64,000 bases of DNA from Paenibacillus hamazuiensis (GTDB lineage Bacteria > Bacillota > Bacilli > Paenibacillales > NBRC-103111): positions 2,666,001-2,730,000 of the forward strand of contig NZ_JALRMO010000001.1 of the NCBI RefSeq assembly GCF_023276405.1. The letters are read 5' to 3'. Under the pieces are notes generated by a model that was not told the DNA's origin, ran no database searches, and was given only the letters and a program-made list of their open reading frames with translations. Positions 49,901 through 58,416 of the stretch are shown here, piece after piece. The translations under genes were made by a program, and so were the position numbers. Positions within the stretch are counted from its first letter, which is position 1. Every line of letters begins with the position of its first letter.

Positions 49901-52205
49901 TCATGCCCGCGTAATTCGGCGAGCCCGTACCGTCAGGATGTGCGCCGCCCTGTATCATGCGGATTAGTTCGGCCGTTCCTTCGTCGAACTCGTGGTTGCC
50001 GACCGCGCCGACATCGAAGCCGATTTCATTAAGCACTTCAATCGTCGGCTCGTCGTGGAACAGCGCGGATAAAGGCGGGCTTGCCCCGATCATGTCGCCT
50101 GAGTGAAGAACGAGTGTATTCGGATTCTCGGCTTTTTTCGCATGAATGTAAGTCGCCATGTACTGCATGCCGCCCAGATCTTTGTCCTTCTTGGCGTCAC
50201 CGTCCAGGTCTTCGTTAATGCCAGAGTCTTTCTCGTTGAACTTGCTGTCGATATTGCCATGCAGATCGTTCATGGCGAGCAATTGAACTTTGATGTTTCC
50301 GGATGACGGAGTTTGGACAGTCAACGTATACTTATCGCTTTGCGTACCGTAGGTTGCGCTGATAACCGTTTGTCCTGCGCTCTTTGCGGTGATTTGACCG
50401 CTCGTGCCGCCGATTTCGGCAACCGCCGCATTGCTGCTCGCAAAGACGACGCCCGAACCTGCCGTCAGCTTCGTCGCGCCATAGGTTGCTTCTGCAACTG
50501 AGGTTTCCCCGACGGTCATGGTGGATGGGCCGCTCACTGTTACTGCATTAATTTGCAGCACCGCAACCGTTCCGCCGACTTCGTTCGCCACCAGCAGCAG
50601 CGGAGCTCCGGTCGGGCTTTCCGATGCAGGGATAAATTCCAGACCTTCCGGCCCGGTATCCGTATTCAGGTTATCAACCGGCTCGAAGTCGCGCGTATTG
50701 ATATAGTTCGCGAATACAGGATGTGCGGGATCGGTTACATCATAGGTCATTACCCCGCCGATTCGCTCCAATCCGACAAACGCATAAGTTTTGCTTCCGA
50801 TCCTGCCGATCGTGACGTATTCCGGTTCCGGCCCTTTTTTGGGACTGCGCTTGTCCATCCCCGTTGTGTCGTTGCTTGCGTTGAAATTGGCAGGCAGCCG
50901 CTCGCCGGTTATCGTCTCGAAATCGTTTCCGCTGTCATAGATTTGCTCCATTGTAGCTGCGTTCCAAACAGAAAAGGATCTGCCGCCATACAAGTACACA
51001 TTGTCGGTCCCCATATCCCCGGCCACGGTAACTTTGTCGTATGCGGTTGTACCGCTCAGGAATTTGGCCGCTTCCGATGTCGGGTTGAGACTTCCTTTGA
51101 TGTTTTTGATGGACGAGCCATTTTTCCTTCCGCTCCAATCCGTCTCGTCGCCTTCGTTAGCGGAGAACAGATACGTAGTGCCCTGAGAAGTGTATGCAGC
51201 AATGCCGTCCGGCATATACATCCCGTAGAACGGGACATTTTCCAGCTTGATCTGGCTGTCATTCACCAAATCGAGTGAATTTCCGGCCTTGCTAAAATCC
51301 TTATAACCAAGCCCTTTGACGGAAATGACGGACTTTGAGGCAATGTCTATGGCCGCGATCGCGTTATTTTCCTGCAAGCTGACATAAGCGATCGATTCGT
51401 CGCCGGACAACGCGATATATTCCGGCTCCAGGTCTTTAACCGCGTCCGCTTTCGTCCCGCTTCCGGTCACTTGACCCGTCCCGTCGGACGCTCCGCGGAT
51501 ATGGACGGAATTGTCAATGACAGCCGGGTTGTCGAATTTCACATGGGTTACCGAACCGTTTGATGTATCGACAATCGTCACGCTGCCTTCAGGGTCTACT
51601 CCTGCAACCCGCGGCTCGCCCTCGTCGGCGGACAGTATGTAACGGCCGTCTGAAGTAAACTTGACCATATCCGGCTGAACTCCAGCCTCGTATGAATTGA
51701 GCAGATTGCCTTCATAATCGAGCACAAGGATTTTGCCGTTCTTTGCCGCATCTTTTTCTTGAACCGCAACGGCTACCCGCTTGGATGACGTATTAATGTC
51801 TACGCTGGTCAAATCCCCGTACATAAATCCGTTCGTTTCAACAAGTGTAGATACATTGAGCGACTTTTCCTTGGTCAAAGAGCCGCGGGTGGCTCCGAGC
51901 GGCACGATATCCAGTGTCGCGGGAGTTGTGGAGCCGTTGACCAGGTAAAACTTGGCGTTATCCTTGTTGTACTTGACGATTTCCGCGACACCGCCGTCTT
52001 TGTTTGTTTGTCCTACGGAATAGGAAGCGATCTTCGCGATACTGATAGTATCCTGCTTATAAGTGCTGGATACAACTGTCGCGTCAGACGTACTCCCCGC
52101 CGTTGAGGCTTCCGCCATATGCGGCATACCGGCGATGAGCGCTCCGCCCATCATTTCCGCAATGACGAGAAGGGAAATCATCTTCTTCCATTTTCGCTTC
52201 AACAT
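46905..52205 (-). CDS. Large surface protein: propeller + 5'-nucleotidase + SLH anchor
   Basis: This is a 1766-aa exported protein. Signal peptide about 1-34. Residues about 35-560 form a choice-of-anchor-I-like beta-propeller (DGRYILSADEGEPR; GPEPEYVTIGRIG; DTGPEGLEFIPA). An Ig-like Big_2 segment lies at 560-640. The metallophosphatase domain (about 645-945) has LLAMNDLHGN, HSGDMIGASP, GAVGNHEFDEGT and AAHNHKR. The 5'-nucleotidase C-domain (about 965-1150) has MNGGGVRAPLDAGPITWEEL. A cadherin-like sandwich (1160-1240), further beta regions, a Ser/Gly linker and three SLH motifs (about 1590-1766) follow. It probably dephosphorylates extracellular nucleotides while held on the cell wall. Confidence 0.88.
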   Translation of the reverse strand: MLKRKWKKMISLLVIAEMMGGALIAGMPHMAEASTAGSTSDATVVSSTYKQDTISIAKIASYSVGQTNKDGGVAEIVKYNKDNAKFYLVNGSTTPATLDIVPLGATRGSLTKEKSLNVSTLVETNGFMYGDLTSVDINTSSKRVAVAVQEKDAAKNGKILVLDYEGNLLNSYEAGVQPDMVKFTSDGRYILSADEGEPRVAGVDPEGSVTIVDTSNGSVTHVKFDNPAVIDNSVHIRGASDGTGQVTGSGTKADAVKDLEPEYIALSGDESIAYVSLQENNAIAAIDIASKSVISVKGLGYKDFSKAGNSLDLVNDSQIKLENVPFYGMYMPDGIAAYTSQGTTYLFSANEGDETDWSGRKNGSSIKNIKGSLNPTSEAAKFLSGTTAYDKVTVAGDMGTDNVYLYGGRSFSVWNAATMEQIYDSGNDFETITGERLPANFNASNDTTGMDKRSPKKGPEPEYVTIGRIGSKTYAFVGLERIGGVMTYDVTDPAHPVFANYINTRDFEPVDNLNTDTGPEGLEFIPASESPTGAPLLLVANEVGGTVAVLQINAVTVSGPSTMTVGETSVAEATYGATKLTAGSGVVFASSNAAVAEIGGTSGQITAKSAGQTVISATYGTQSDKYTLTVQTPSSGNIKVQLLAMNDLHGNIDSKFNEKDSGINEDLDGDAKKDKDLGGMQYMATYIHAKKAENPNTLVLHSGDMIGASPPLSALFHDEPTIEVLNEIGFDVGAVGNHEFDEGTAELIRMIQGGAHPDGTGSPNYAGMKYPILGANVKFKADHRHALPPYAIKEIGGVKIGFIGVVTEETPHIVIPTGIQDLEFTDAAEAVNEAAAELKAQGIKTIVVLAHMSADQGTNGAFTGEAVDLANKVDDEVDVIFAAHNHKRVNTTIDGKLVVAAWEYSKALMDVDLEIDRTTGNVVSKKGEILYNFRTVTPDSDVQAIIDDYKAKAGPKLKAVVGENVNPMVQNYPGKGTDTNGDFPLGNLIADAMKAEMNADFAMMNGGGVRAPLDAGPITWEELFSIQPFGNTLIKVEVTGADLKEIVEAQLGTNPIYGPDSHVGGFRYTWAQVGKTRKVFDLTFPDGKPIPADGKYTLVVNSFMYTSNDARYIKMHTLGKNSVQGPEDLQATVNFVKNYQGPINYVSEGRIREIVAPSSLNNANLKTLQLSGTQFGFAADKTEYALSVGNGVKSVTVTAEADASAAKVEINGEAVLSKQIDLSEGLNTVTVKVTAQDGTTQKTYKLLVTRAVLHTATGEPIPLSTSPVSINVPSGVSAKVKAAAETNGDTKKAVLPLVEVTASTSLGSVSLNIPDGAVISAPASWDGTIKLPEIQPNYSVSVRNGKVNAVVEVGSPDVTLVFDKAVRLLIPGQAGKKAGYARGGVFTPITSTVSADSQEAADREIAAGGEARIDVGGDLVIWTKHFTQFVSYAEDKKSSSSGSSSGGSGSGTTVTGTSGATVTENGVKIVIPAGAFSTDVKVTVEKVANASDLVKDASLKLVSDVFEIKKDKEGEFTKPVTITMPFDKMKVDLTKWTVSIYWLDETAKKWIELGNPAVDADNASVSGSVSHFTKFAVLAKEKQAEDTADGSAPSVELSDIKGHWAETNIRELVKNGAIDGYPNGTFGPEKNITRAEFAAVIVKALKLQEKSGKGFADTAGHWAKKSIETAAAYDIITGYSDTAFGPDDLITREQMAVMIARAAKLPAASGGKAFADNADIAGWAKDAVASAAASGLLNGYENGTFKPKANATRAEAATVILKAIKK

Positions 52206-52302
52206 GGAATCATTCCTCTACTATGTAATCATTTGCCTCGTTTATCGTAGATTAGGAATGTTTTCGATATATTTGGTGTTTGTTAATTTTTTGTTAACAA
52301 CG

Positions 52303-52364
52303 CCCCCTAAATCCCCCTAAAGGGGGACTACAGGCTTCCGAAACCGGCTTTGCAGAGCAAAGCC
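52303..52364. repeat. C-rich/G-rich intergenic element, copy 2, with adjoining hairpin
   Basis: CCCCCTAAATCCCCC-TAAA-GGGGGA resembles the element at 26785 (two C-tracts joined by TAAnT, then a G-tract). It is followed by a perfect 8-bp hairpin GGCTTTGC-AGA-GCAAAGCC (52346-52364). It lies about 100 bases upstream of the large surface-protein gene. Confidence 0.5.
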
Positions 52365-52418
52365 CTTAATGCACTCGATCATCAAACAAACCGAACTAAC
52401 CGGAAACTGTTCACAAAT

Positions 52419-52603
52419 ATAGAGGAACTCACATTCGCTATTCTCGGGAAAATAAGCACATCTGAAAAATAGAGGAACTGAGGTGCGTTAAATATACGGA
52501 AAATCGCTGAAGGGCTGGAAAAACTGTAAATAACGCATCTGAGTTCCTTTATTCTTGGCGATTCAGTTGAAATGTCCATGATAGCGCACTGTAGTTCCTT
52601 TAT
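52419..52603. repeat. Four-unit repeat array (two direct, two inverted), ATARAGGAACT-N6-CGYTA
   Basis: There are four 22-bp units: 52419-52440 and 52469-52490 on the plus strand, 52531-52552 and 52582-52603 on the minus strand. Each reads ATAGAGGAACT or ATAAAGGAACT, six variable bases, then CGCTA or CGTTA. The arrangement and spacing (50-62 bp) match the array at 27101, but the sequence is unrelated. No gene is seen between 52206 and 52846. Confidence 0.8.
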
Positions 52604-52656
52604 GACTCGGTGACAGGCGCAAAGAGTCCATTCGTGCCTCGGAACGTGCGTGTGTG

Positions 52657-52688
52657 AGCCATGGTTTTGCTTATGCCAAACTATGGCT
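52657..52688. repeat. Palindrome, family copy 3
   Basis: AGCCATGGTTTTGC pairs with GCCAAACTATGGCT (one G-T and one mismatch). As in the copies at 26879 and 26983, the core is CAT-G ... C/T-ATG, a CGTG/CGCG-GTGTG-like flank precedes it, and CGCTTCACT follows. Confidence 0.55.
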
Positions 52689-52846
52689 GACGCGCTTCAC
52701 TACGGTTCTTGACGAAACATTGTCTAGCATCTTCCTGAAAAACAAAAAATGTAACCACTAAAATTTGATGGTTACATTTAACAATGTCCATTCATTTAAT
52801 TGAGTTAATATTTTATGTCATTAATGATATTCGCCCGTTTGCTCTA

Positions 52847-55078
52847 CTACCTATCGTACTCTCCCCCGAACGTTTCGTAGATTCGATCGATCGTCTCCTG
52901 CGGATAGCCGAATGCCGGAAGAAAGCTCAGAATGGTGCGGATCGGCATGCCCAGCAAAATCGGATACATCGGATTATCCGCATTCAGCTTCATCTGATCC
53001 ATAACGTGCCGAACCTTATCGGCGTAACGATCGTCCTTCAGCCACGCCTGAAGCGAATGCAGCAGTGTCAGCGGCTCTCGCACGTCCACGGCGGAGGTGA
53101 ATTCCACGATACCGGCGAGGCGGATATCGCGGGAAGAAGCTCCGACAAGGATTTCGAACTCGCCGGATTCGACAGCGAATTTGCCCAGATGTTCCACGTA
53201 ATGGGAGAACGCGCGATCGTTCAGTTCCAAATGCACGGTCCCGGTTTCGCCTGGCGCCAGCTCGATTTTCACAAATCCCTTCAGCTCCTTATCCGCCTTC
53301 GGCACGGTGCATTTTACGTCGCGCACGTAAACCTGTACAACTTCTTTTCCAGCGCGGCTGCCGACGTTCTTTATATCCACGCTCACCGTCAGTATGTCGC
53401 CGTTTGTTAAGCTGCCGCACGACAAACGCAGGTTCGAATACTCGAACTCGGTATAAGAAAGCCCGAAGCCGAACGGGTACCGCACATCCAGCTTCTTCGC
53501 ATCGTAATAACGGTACCCGACAAAGATGCTCTCCGTATATTTTACCTCACGGACATTGCCCGGGAACGAAAGATACGACGGGTTATGCTCCAGCGCCAAC
53601 GGGAATGTCTCCGAAAGCTTCCCCGATGGGTTTACCTCGCCGAACAGTATGTTTGCAATGGCCGATCCTCCCGCTTGTCCCGGAAGCCATGCCTGGATAA
53701 CAGCCTTCGCGTTTGATTCGAAAGCGCCGATATTCGTGGCGGAGCCGCTGTGTAATACGACAATCACGTTCGGATTGACCTCGGACACGGCTTCAATCAG
53801 CCGCACGTGGCTGTGCGGGATGTTCAAATCGGCACGGTCGTAGCCCTCGCTTTCGATCGCTTCCGTCGTTCCCGCAAAGACGATTACCGCATCTTGACCT
53901 GCCGCCAGCTCGCACGCCTCACGCAAAAGCGCCTCGTTAACGTCATCCGTATCATAACCGGCACCGTAAACTGCACAAGCGAACTTGGCCACTTCGTCAA
54001 AAGGAATGTCAAGCCGCGCAGGATTCATATGAGAGCTGCCCCCGCCCTGAATGCGGGGAGCGATCGCAAATTTGCCCAATACCGCAACTTTGGCCTGTTT
54101 CGGCAGGGGTAATACGACACCCTCGTTTTTGAGCAGCACCACCGCCTCTTCCGCCACTTTCCGGGCAACCTCGTGATGACGGTCCGCGTCGATTGACGAA
54201 ACCTTCCTTTTATGCCCAAGCACCCGATCGATGACCTTCAAGATGCGGCGGACGTGGTCATCGAGCTGCTCATCGGTAACCTGCCTGGTGCGGTAAGCCT
54301 CCATTACTTCCTCATTGCGGCGGCCCGGTCCCGGCATCTCCAGATCAAGTCCGAACTGAACGGACGCCACCTTGTCAACGACCGCACCCCAGTCGGACAT
54401 GACCAGCCCTTCAAAGCCCCATTCCCGCTTCAGCACGCCGTTCAAGTATGCGTCGTTGTTCGCCATATGGGTTCCGTTCACTTTATTGTAAGAGCACATG
54501 ACCGTCCACGGCTTAGCCTCCTGAACAGCTATTTCGAAAGGCAGCATATAAAGCTCCCTTAATGCGCGCTCGTCCACTTCCGAGCTGACCACCATCCGGT
54601 TCGTTTCCTGTTCGTTGGCCACAAAATGCTTGATGGATGTCCCGACACCGCCCGATTGAACTCCGTTCACAAAGGCGGCCCCCATTTTGCCCGTTAAATA
54701 AGGATCCTCCGAGAAATATTCGAAGTTTCGGCCGCCCAGCGGAGAACGTTTGCCGTTCAGACCGGGACCGAGGACGATGCCGACATCATAGTATTGACAC
54801 TCCTCGGCGATCACGGTACCCAGCTCCCGAATCAGCTCCGTATTCCATGTGGCCGCCATCGCCGCCTCGACCGGGAACGCCGTGGCCGGCTTCGTCTTCG
54901 ACAGCACCTCCCCCGGCTCCGTCCCCATGGAAAGTCTGACCCCGTGCGGTCCGTCGGTTAACACGATGGGCGGAATCCCCAGACGTTCGACCGCCTGCGT
55001 CCCCCAGAACGAAGCTCCCGCGAGCAGACTGATTTTCTCGTCCACAGTCATCTTGCCGATCAGTTCCTCGATATTCAC
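52847..55078 (-). CDS. Glycoside hydrolase family 3 beta-glucosidase-like enzyme, cytoplasmic
   Basis: This is a 743-aa enzyme. N-terminal barrel: IVLTDGPHGVRLS, KRSPLGGRNFEYFSEDPYLT, GTSIKHFVANEQETNR and the nucleophile Asp in GLVMSDWGAVVDK (about 225). Then a sandwich domain (AVIQAWLPGQAGGSAIANIL) and a C-terminal fibronectin-III-like domain (VQVYVRDVKCTVPKADKELKG, slightly abbreviated family form). There is no signal peptide, so it acts on imported oligosaccharides. It is the last gene of the large minus-strand operon, 35 bases after the sulfatase stop codon. Confidence 0.92.
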   Translation of the reverse strand: MNIEELIGKMTVDEKISLLAGASFWGTQAVERLGIPPIVLTDGPHGVRLSMGTEPGEVLSKTKPATAFPVEAAMAATWNTELIRELGTVIAEECQYYDVGIVLGPGLNGKRSPLGGRNFEYFSEDPYLTGKMGAAFVNGVQSGGVGTSIKHFVANEQETNRMVVSSEVDERALRELYMLPFEIAVQEAKPWTVMCSYNKVNGTHMANNDAYLNGVLKREWGFEGLVMSDWGAVVDKVASVQFGLDLEMPGPGRRNEEVMEAYRTRQVTDEQLDDHVRRILKVIDRVLGHKRKVSSIDADRHHEVARKVAEEAVVLLKNEGVVLPLPKQAKVAVLGKFAIAPRIQGGGSSHMNPARLDIPFDEVAKFACAVYGAGYDTDDVNEALLREACELAAGQDAVIVFAGTTEAIESEGYDRADLNIPHSHVRLIEAVSEVNPNVIVVLHSGSATNIGAFESNAKAVIQAWLPGQAGGSAIANILFGEVNPSGKLSETFPLALEHNPSYLSFPGNVREVKYTESIFVGYRYYDAKKLDVRYPFGFGLSYTEFEYSNLRLSCGSLTNGDILTVSVDIKNVGSRAGKEVVQVYVRDVKCTVPKADKELKGFVKIELAPGETGTVHLELNDRAFSHYVEHLGKFAVESGEFEILVGASSRDIRLAGIVEFTSAVDVREPLTLLHSLQAWLKDDRYADKVRHVMDQMKLNADNPMYPILLGMPIRTILSFLPAFGYPQETIDRIYETFGGEYDR

Positions 55079-55113
55079 TTCACCGTTCCCCTCCCTTGAT
55101 AAAAGATCGCCGG

Positions 55114-56586
55114 TTAGCTTGCCGGCTCAATCCCCATGCGGACATATTGCTCCGCGGGTGCATCGTTTTCCCGCATTAAACGTGCGATATGCCGCAGCAT
55201 CCGGTCTTCGACCGCAGAATCGCGAAGCGGATTTAGCTGCTGCGGATCTTCCTGCAAATCAAACAGCATCGTTTCCAGTTGCTGAACCTTGACAAAGCCG
55301 GCGCTTTCGATTTTGAGCGGCTTCACGCCTTTGGTAAAATCGAACGGCTCGCTGAGCTCGGCATGCTGCAGCTCCGCGGCACTAAATCGGCTCCTCATAT
55401 GGGTGGGCATCAGCGTGTAATTGTAAAGCGGCCGGTTATTCGCGTTCACCGGCGCTCTCATATATACATACCGCCCGTCCGTGCAGTTGATATGTCCCCC
55501 GTGAATGCCGAACAGCGCCGCCTCTCTCACCGGCACGTCCGAAGCGATCGTATCCTTGAGCGGTTTGCCCTTCATATCTTTCGGGATAGGGACCCCGAAA
55601 AACTCCAGCAGCGTAGGCGCCAAATCGATCGTCTGCACCAGACTGCTTCTGCGCTCGCCCATCCTTCCGCAGCGAGGGTCCCAAATGAACAGCGGCGTAT
55701 GTGCCACCTCGTTGTAAAAAGGCTGTACGCACTTGGCCCACCAATCGTGCTCCCCGAGCAGGAACCCGTGGTCCGTATTCACGATAAGCAGCGTATCTTT
55801 CCATAAATCGAGCTCATCCATCAGATCGAGCACCTTGCCCAAATATTCGTCGCACATACTGAGGAGCGCCGCGTATTCGCAGCGCATGTGGGCCACCTCC
55901 TCGGGCGTCTGACTAACCGGCGCATAAGGCGGCCAATCGAAGTGTTTGCCGTCATAATTGTGCGGATACAGGTCCTTATATTTCTGCGGAGTATGAAAAG
56001 GCTCGTGAGGATCGAACGTCTCCAGCTGCAGAAACCAGCGGTCCTCCTTGTGGTTGCTCCTGATAAATTCCAAACCTCTGGCGAACGTTTGCGCTTGCGG
56101 AAAGTCCTCCTCCGTCTTAAGCCGCTTTCGGTTGATCCAATCTTGCCGAACAAGACGGCCCATTCTCGAATCGTTGATCGACTCCGGCGTCTCGGGATCT
56201 TTCACCTGGCCGATCCACGGATCTCCCTCCTGCCCGCGAATAAGCTCAAACGTACTGTAGCGTGTATGATAAGTGCCGCCGCCGTCTTCCCAATAATGCT
56301 GATGATCGGTGACCAAATGCGTATAAACGCCGCTTTGCCCGAGCAGCTCCGGCATCGCATCATCGAAAGGCTCAAGCGGGCCCCAGCTGCGGTGCAGAAA
56401 GTTATAACGGCCGGTCATCAGCTCCCTGCGCGCGGGCATGCAGGGCATGCTGCCCACATAGCTGTTGTCGAAAACGACCGTCTTCTCCGCCAGTCTTGCA
56501 AAATTCGGCGCATACGTCCAGTCGCAGCCGTACGGCGGCAGCATATGCCGGTTGAGCGTGTCAAACATGACCATAATCGCTTTCAT
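55114..56586 (-). CDS. Sulfatase (S1 family), cytoplasmic, CxPxR type
   Basis: This is a 490-aa enzyme. N-terminal metal site AIMVMFDTLNRHML; formylglycine site GSMPCMPARRELMTGR (Cys at residue 49); later metal ligands in LIVNTDHGFLLGEHDWWAK. No signal peptide. Its ATG overlaps the kinase stop codon by 4 bases, so the two are translationally coupled, which ties sulfatase expression to the sensing system. Substrate unknown; a sulfated sugar is likely from the neighbours. Confidence 0.92.
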   Translation of the reverse strand: MKAIMVMFDTLNRHMLPPYGCDWTYAPNFARLAEKTVVFDNSYVGSMPCMPARRELMTGRYNFLHRSWGPLEPFDDAMPELLGQSGVYTHLVTDHQHYWEDGGGTYHTRYSTFELIRGQEGDPWIGQVKDPETPESINDSRMGRLVRQDWINRKRLKTEEDFPQAQTFARGLEFIRSNHKEDRWFLQLETFDPHEPFHTPQKYKDLYPHNYDGKHFDWPPYAPVSQTPEEVAHMRCEYAALLSMCDEYLGKVLDLMDELDLWKDTLLIVNTDHGFLLGEHDWWAKCVQPFYNEVAHTPLFIWDPRCGRMGERRSSLVQTIDLAPTLLEFFGVPIPKDMKGKPLKDTIASDVPVREAALFGIHGGHINCTDGRYVYMRAPVNANNRPLYNYTLMPTHMRSRFSAAELQHAELSEPFDFTKGVKPLKIESAGFVKVQQLETMLFDLQEDPQQLNPLRDSAVEDRMLRHIARLMRENDAPAEQYVRMGIEPAS

Positions 56587-58412
56587 GAAATCAATCTCCC
56601 TTCGGTTTCTTTACTTAGCGGCAGGCGAATCGATACGACCGTCCCGCGTCCTTCGAACGAATCCAGGCTCAGTCCATACTCTCTTCCATACTGCAAGACG
56701 ATGCGCGCATGAACGTTAGCCATTCCCAGAGATTGATGAGCTCCGTATCCGCGCTGGCCGTTTTCCGTAATCTGAGCCAGCGTAGCATGGATCTGCTCCA
56801 GTCGGTCAGGAAGGATTCCCGGCCCGTTATCCGCAACCTCGATGACCAGATAAGGTCCGCTGTCAAAAGCATTGACAATAATGCTGCCTTTGCCCGCTTT
56901 CGGTTCGATCGCATATTTTACCGCATTTTCCACAATAGGCTGAATAATGAGCTTGGGGATCCGGCATTGCATAAATTTGTCATTCACGCTGAACTGGCTG
57001 CGAAAAGCTCCCGGAAAACGGATATGAACAATCGACAAGTAATGCTTGAGTTGATTTAATTCCTCTTCAAGCTTCACGAACGCATTCGTATCCTGTGCGG
57101 TATACCTGTAAAAGTCGGCCAGACCGCGCGCCATGGTGACGATTTCCGGCATATCCTCCAAATAAGCCATGCTTTTGATAATGTCCAGCGAATTGTACAA
57201 AAAATGCGGATTGATCTGGTTTTGCAAAGCTTTAACGAGAGCTTCCTTTTCCCTGAGCTGCAGGCTGACCTCCCTCAGCTTCAGGCTGCTTACCGTTTGC
57301 AGCAGCTCGTTGATCCGTTCGATCATCGTATTGAAGCTTCGGTTTAAATATTGGAATTCGTCATGGCCGGAAACCTGCGTTGCGCGAACGGTCAAATCTC
57401 CCCGTTCAACGCTGCTCATGACCTGGCGAAGATGCAATATCGGCTGGACGAAAGCTCGGGACAGAAACGGAACGGCGAGTACGATGCATAAGCCAATGAT
57501 CACGAATGCGATCAACATCGCGTTAGGCGTATTTTTCGTGGCCGACGCCATCTCGTCGAATGGCACGACCGAAACGAAGGTCCAGCCGGTCGTTTCCGAT
57601 TTCGTCGCCGCCACAAGCGTTTTTTTTCCTTCCCACTGCTGAATGGACGCACTTTCGTTATCCGACAAATTGAGCTTGCCCAATTTCGTTTGGCTGCGGG
57701 GAACCCCAAGCCAGCTGTATTCCGGATAATATACGATGGTATCCTGATCGGAGACGATAAAGAAACGACCCTCCGGAGCGAGGTCAGCCTTCTCAAAAGT
57801 GCGCCGAATCTCTTCCAAATGAAAATCGATCACAAGTTTCCCCAAATAATCCATATTGGCAATGCTGTAGATCGGCGTTTCCAAAGAAAGGACACGCACG
57901 TCGCCGGAGGTATATTTAACCGTATGCGTGGAAATTACCGATACTTTTTCCTGAAACCCGTTATGAGACCAAGGTTCTTCGTTAAATACGTCATCCCTGA
58001 TGACCGACAGATTGGACATGGCGAGCGTGCGCCCATCCGGAGTCAACAGGAACATTCCGATAATCTCGGGATAATTCAGCGCCACATATCTTCGCAGTAC
58101 ATTTTGAACTTCAACTTTTTGTTCCAGGGAAAAACCATGACCGTGCAGCAGCCACATCTGAACGAGGTCGTCCTTCGCGACGGATGAAGTCGATTTGGCA
58201 AGTTGGTACAAATAAAATTCGATATGATGATTAAGCCGCAGCGTAGCTTCCTGGGAGATGCGGTAAAAATCCCGTTTAATCCCGGCACTGTAATAGGTGT
58301 AAGATAATAAACCCATGATTAATATCGTCAGCAGTCCGACCAACAGAAAGGCGACGGTCAGTTTCGTTTTGATCGAATACCTGAAATGAATGTTCGCTAA
58401 TAATTTTCTCAT
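56583..58412 (-). CDS. YesM-type sensor histidine kinase
   Basis: This is a 609-aa kinase: TM1 (about 15-37), extracellular dCache-like sensor (40-280), TM2 (about 285-305), HAMP (HLRQVMSSVERGDLTVRATQ), His_kinase helix QALQNQINPHFLYNSLDIIK-like (here VKALQNQINPHFLYN), HATPase (IQPIVENAVKYAIE; IEVADNGPGIL; GMANVHARIVLQYG). It should phosphorylate the YesN-type regulator encoded 4 bases upstream of it. The outward sensor and context suggest response to an extracellular sugar. Confidence 0.92.
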   Translation of the reverse strand: MRKLLANIHFRYSIKTKLTVAFLLVGLLTILIMGLLSYTYYSAGIKRDFYRISQEATLRLNHHIEFYLYQLAKSTSSVAKDDLVQMWLLHGHGFSLEQKVEVQNVLRRYVALNYPEIIGMFLLTPDGRTLAMSNLSVIRDDVFNEEPWSHNGFQEKVSVISTHTVKYTSGDVRVLSLETPIYSIANMDYLGKLVIDFHLEEIRRTFEKADLAPEGRFFIVSDQDTIVYYPEYSWLGVPRSQTKLGKLNLSDNESASIQQWEGKKTLVAATKSETTGWTFVSVVPFDEMASATKNTPNAMLIAFVIIGLCIVLAVPFLSRAFVQPILHLRQVMSSVERGDLTVRATQVSGHDEFQYLNRSFNTMIERINELLQTVSSLKLREVSLQLREKEALVKALQNQINPHFLYNSLDIIKSMAYLEDMPEIVTMARGLADFYRYTAQDTNAFVKLEEELNQLKHYLSIVHIRFPGAFRSQFSVNDKFMQCRIPKLIIQPIVENAVKYAIEPKAGKGSIIVNAFDSGPYLVIEVADNGPGILPDRLEQIHATLAQITENGQRGYGAHQSLGMANVHARIVLQYGREYGLSLDSFEGRGTVVSIRLPLSKETEGRLIS

Positions 58413-58416
58413 AGGA

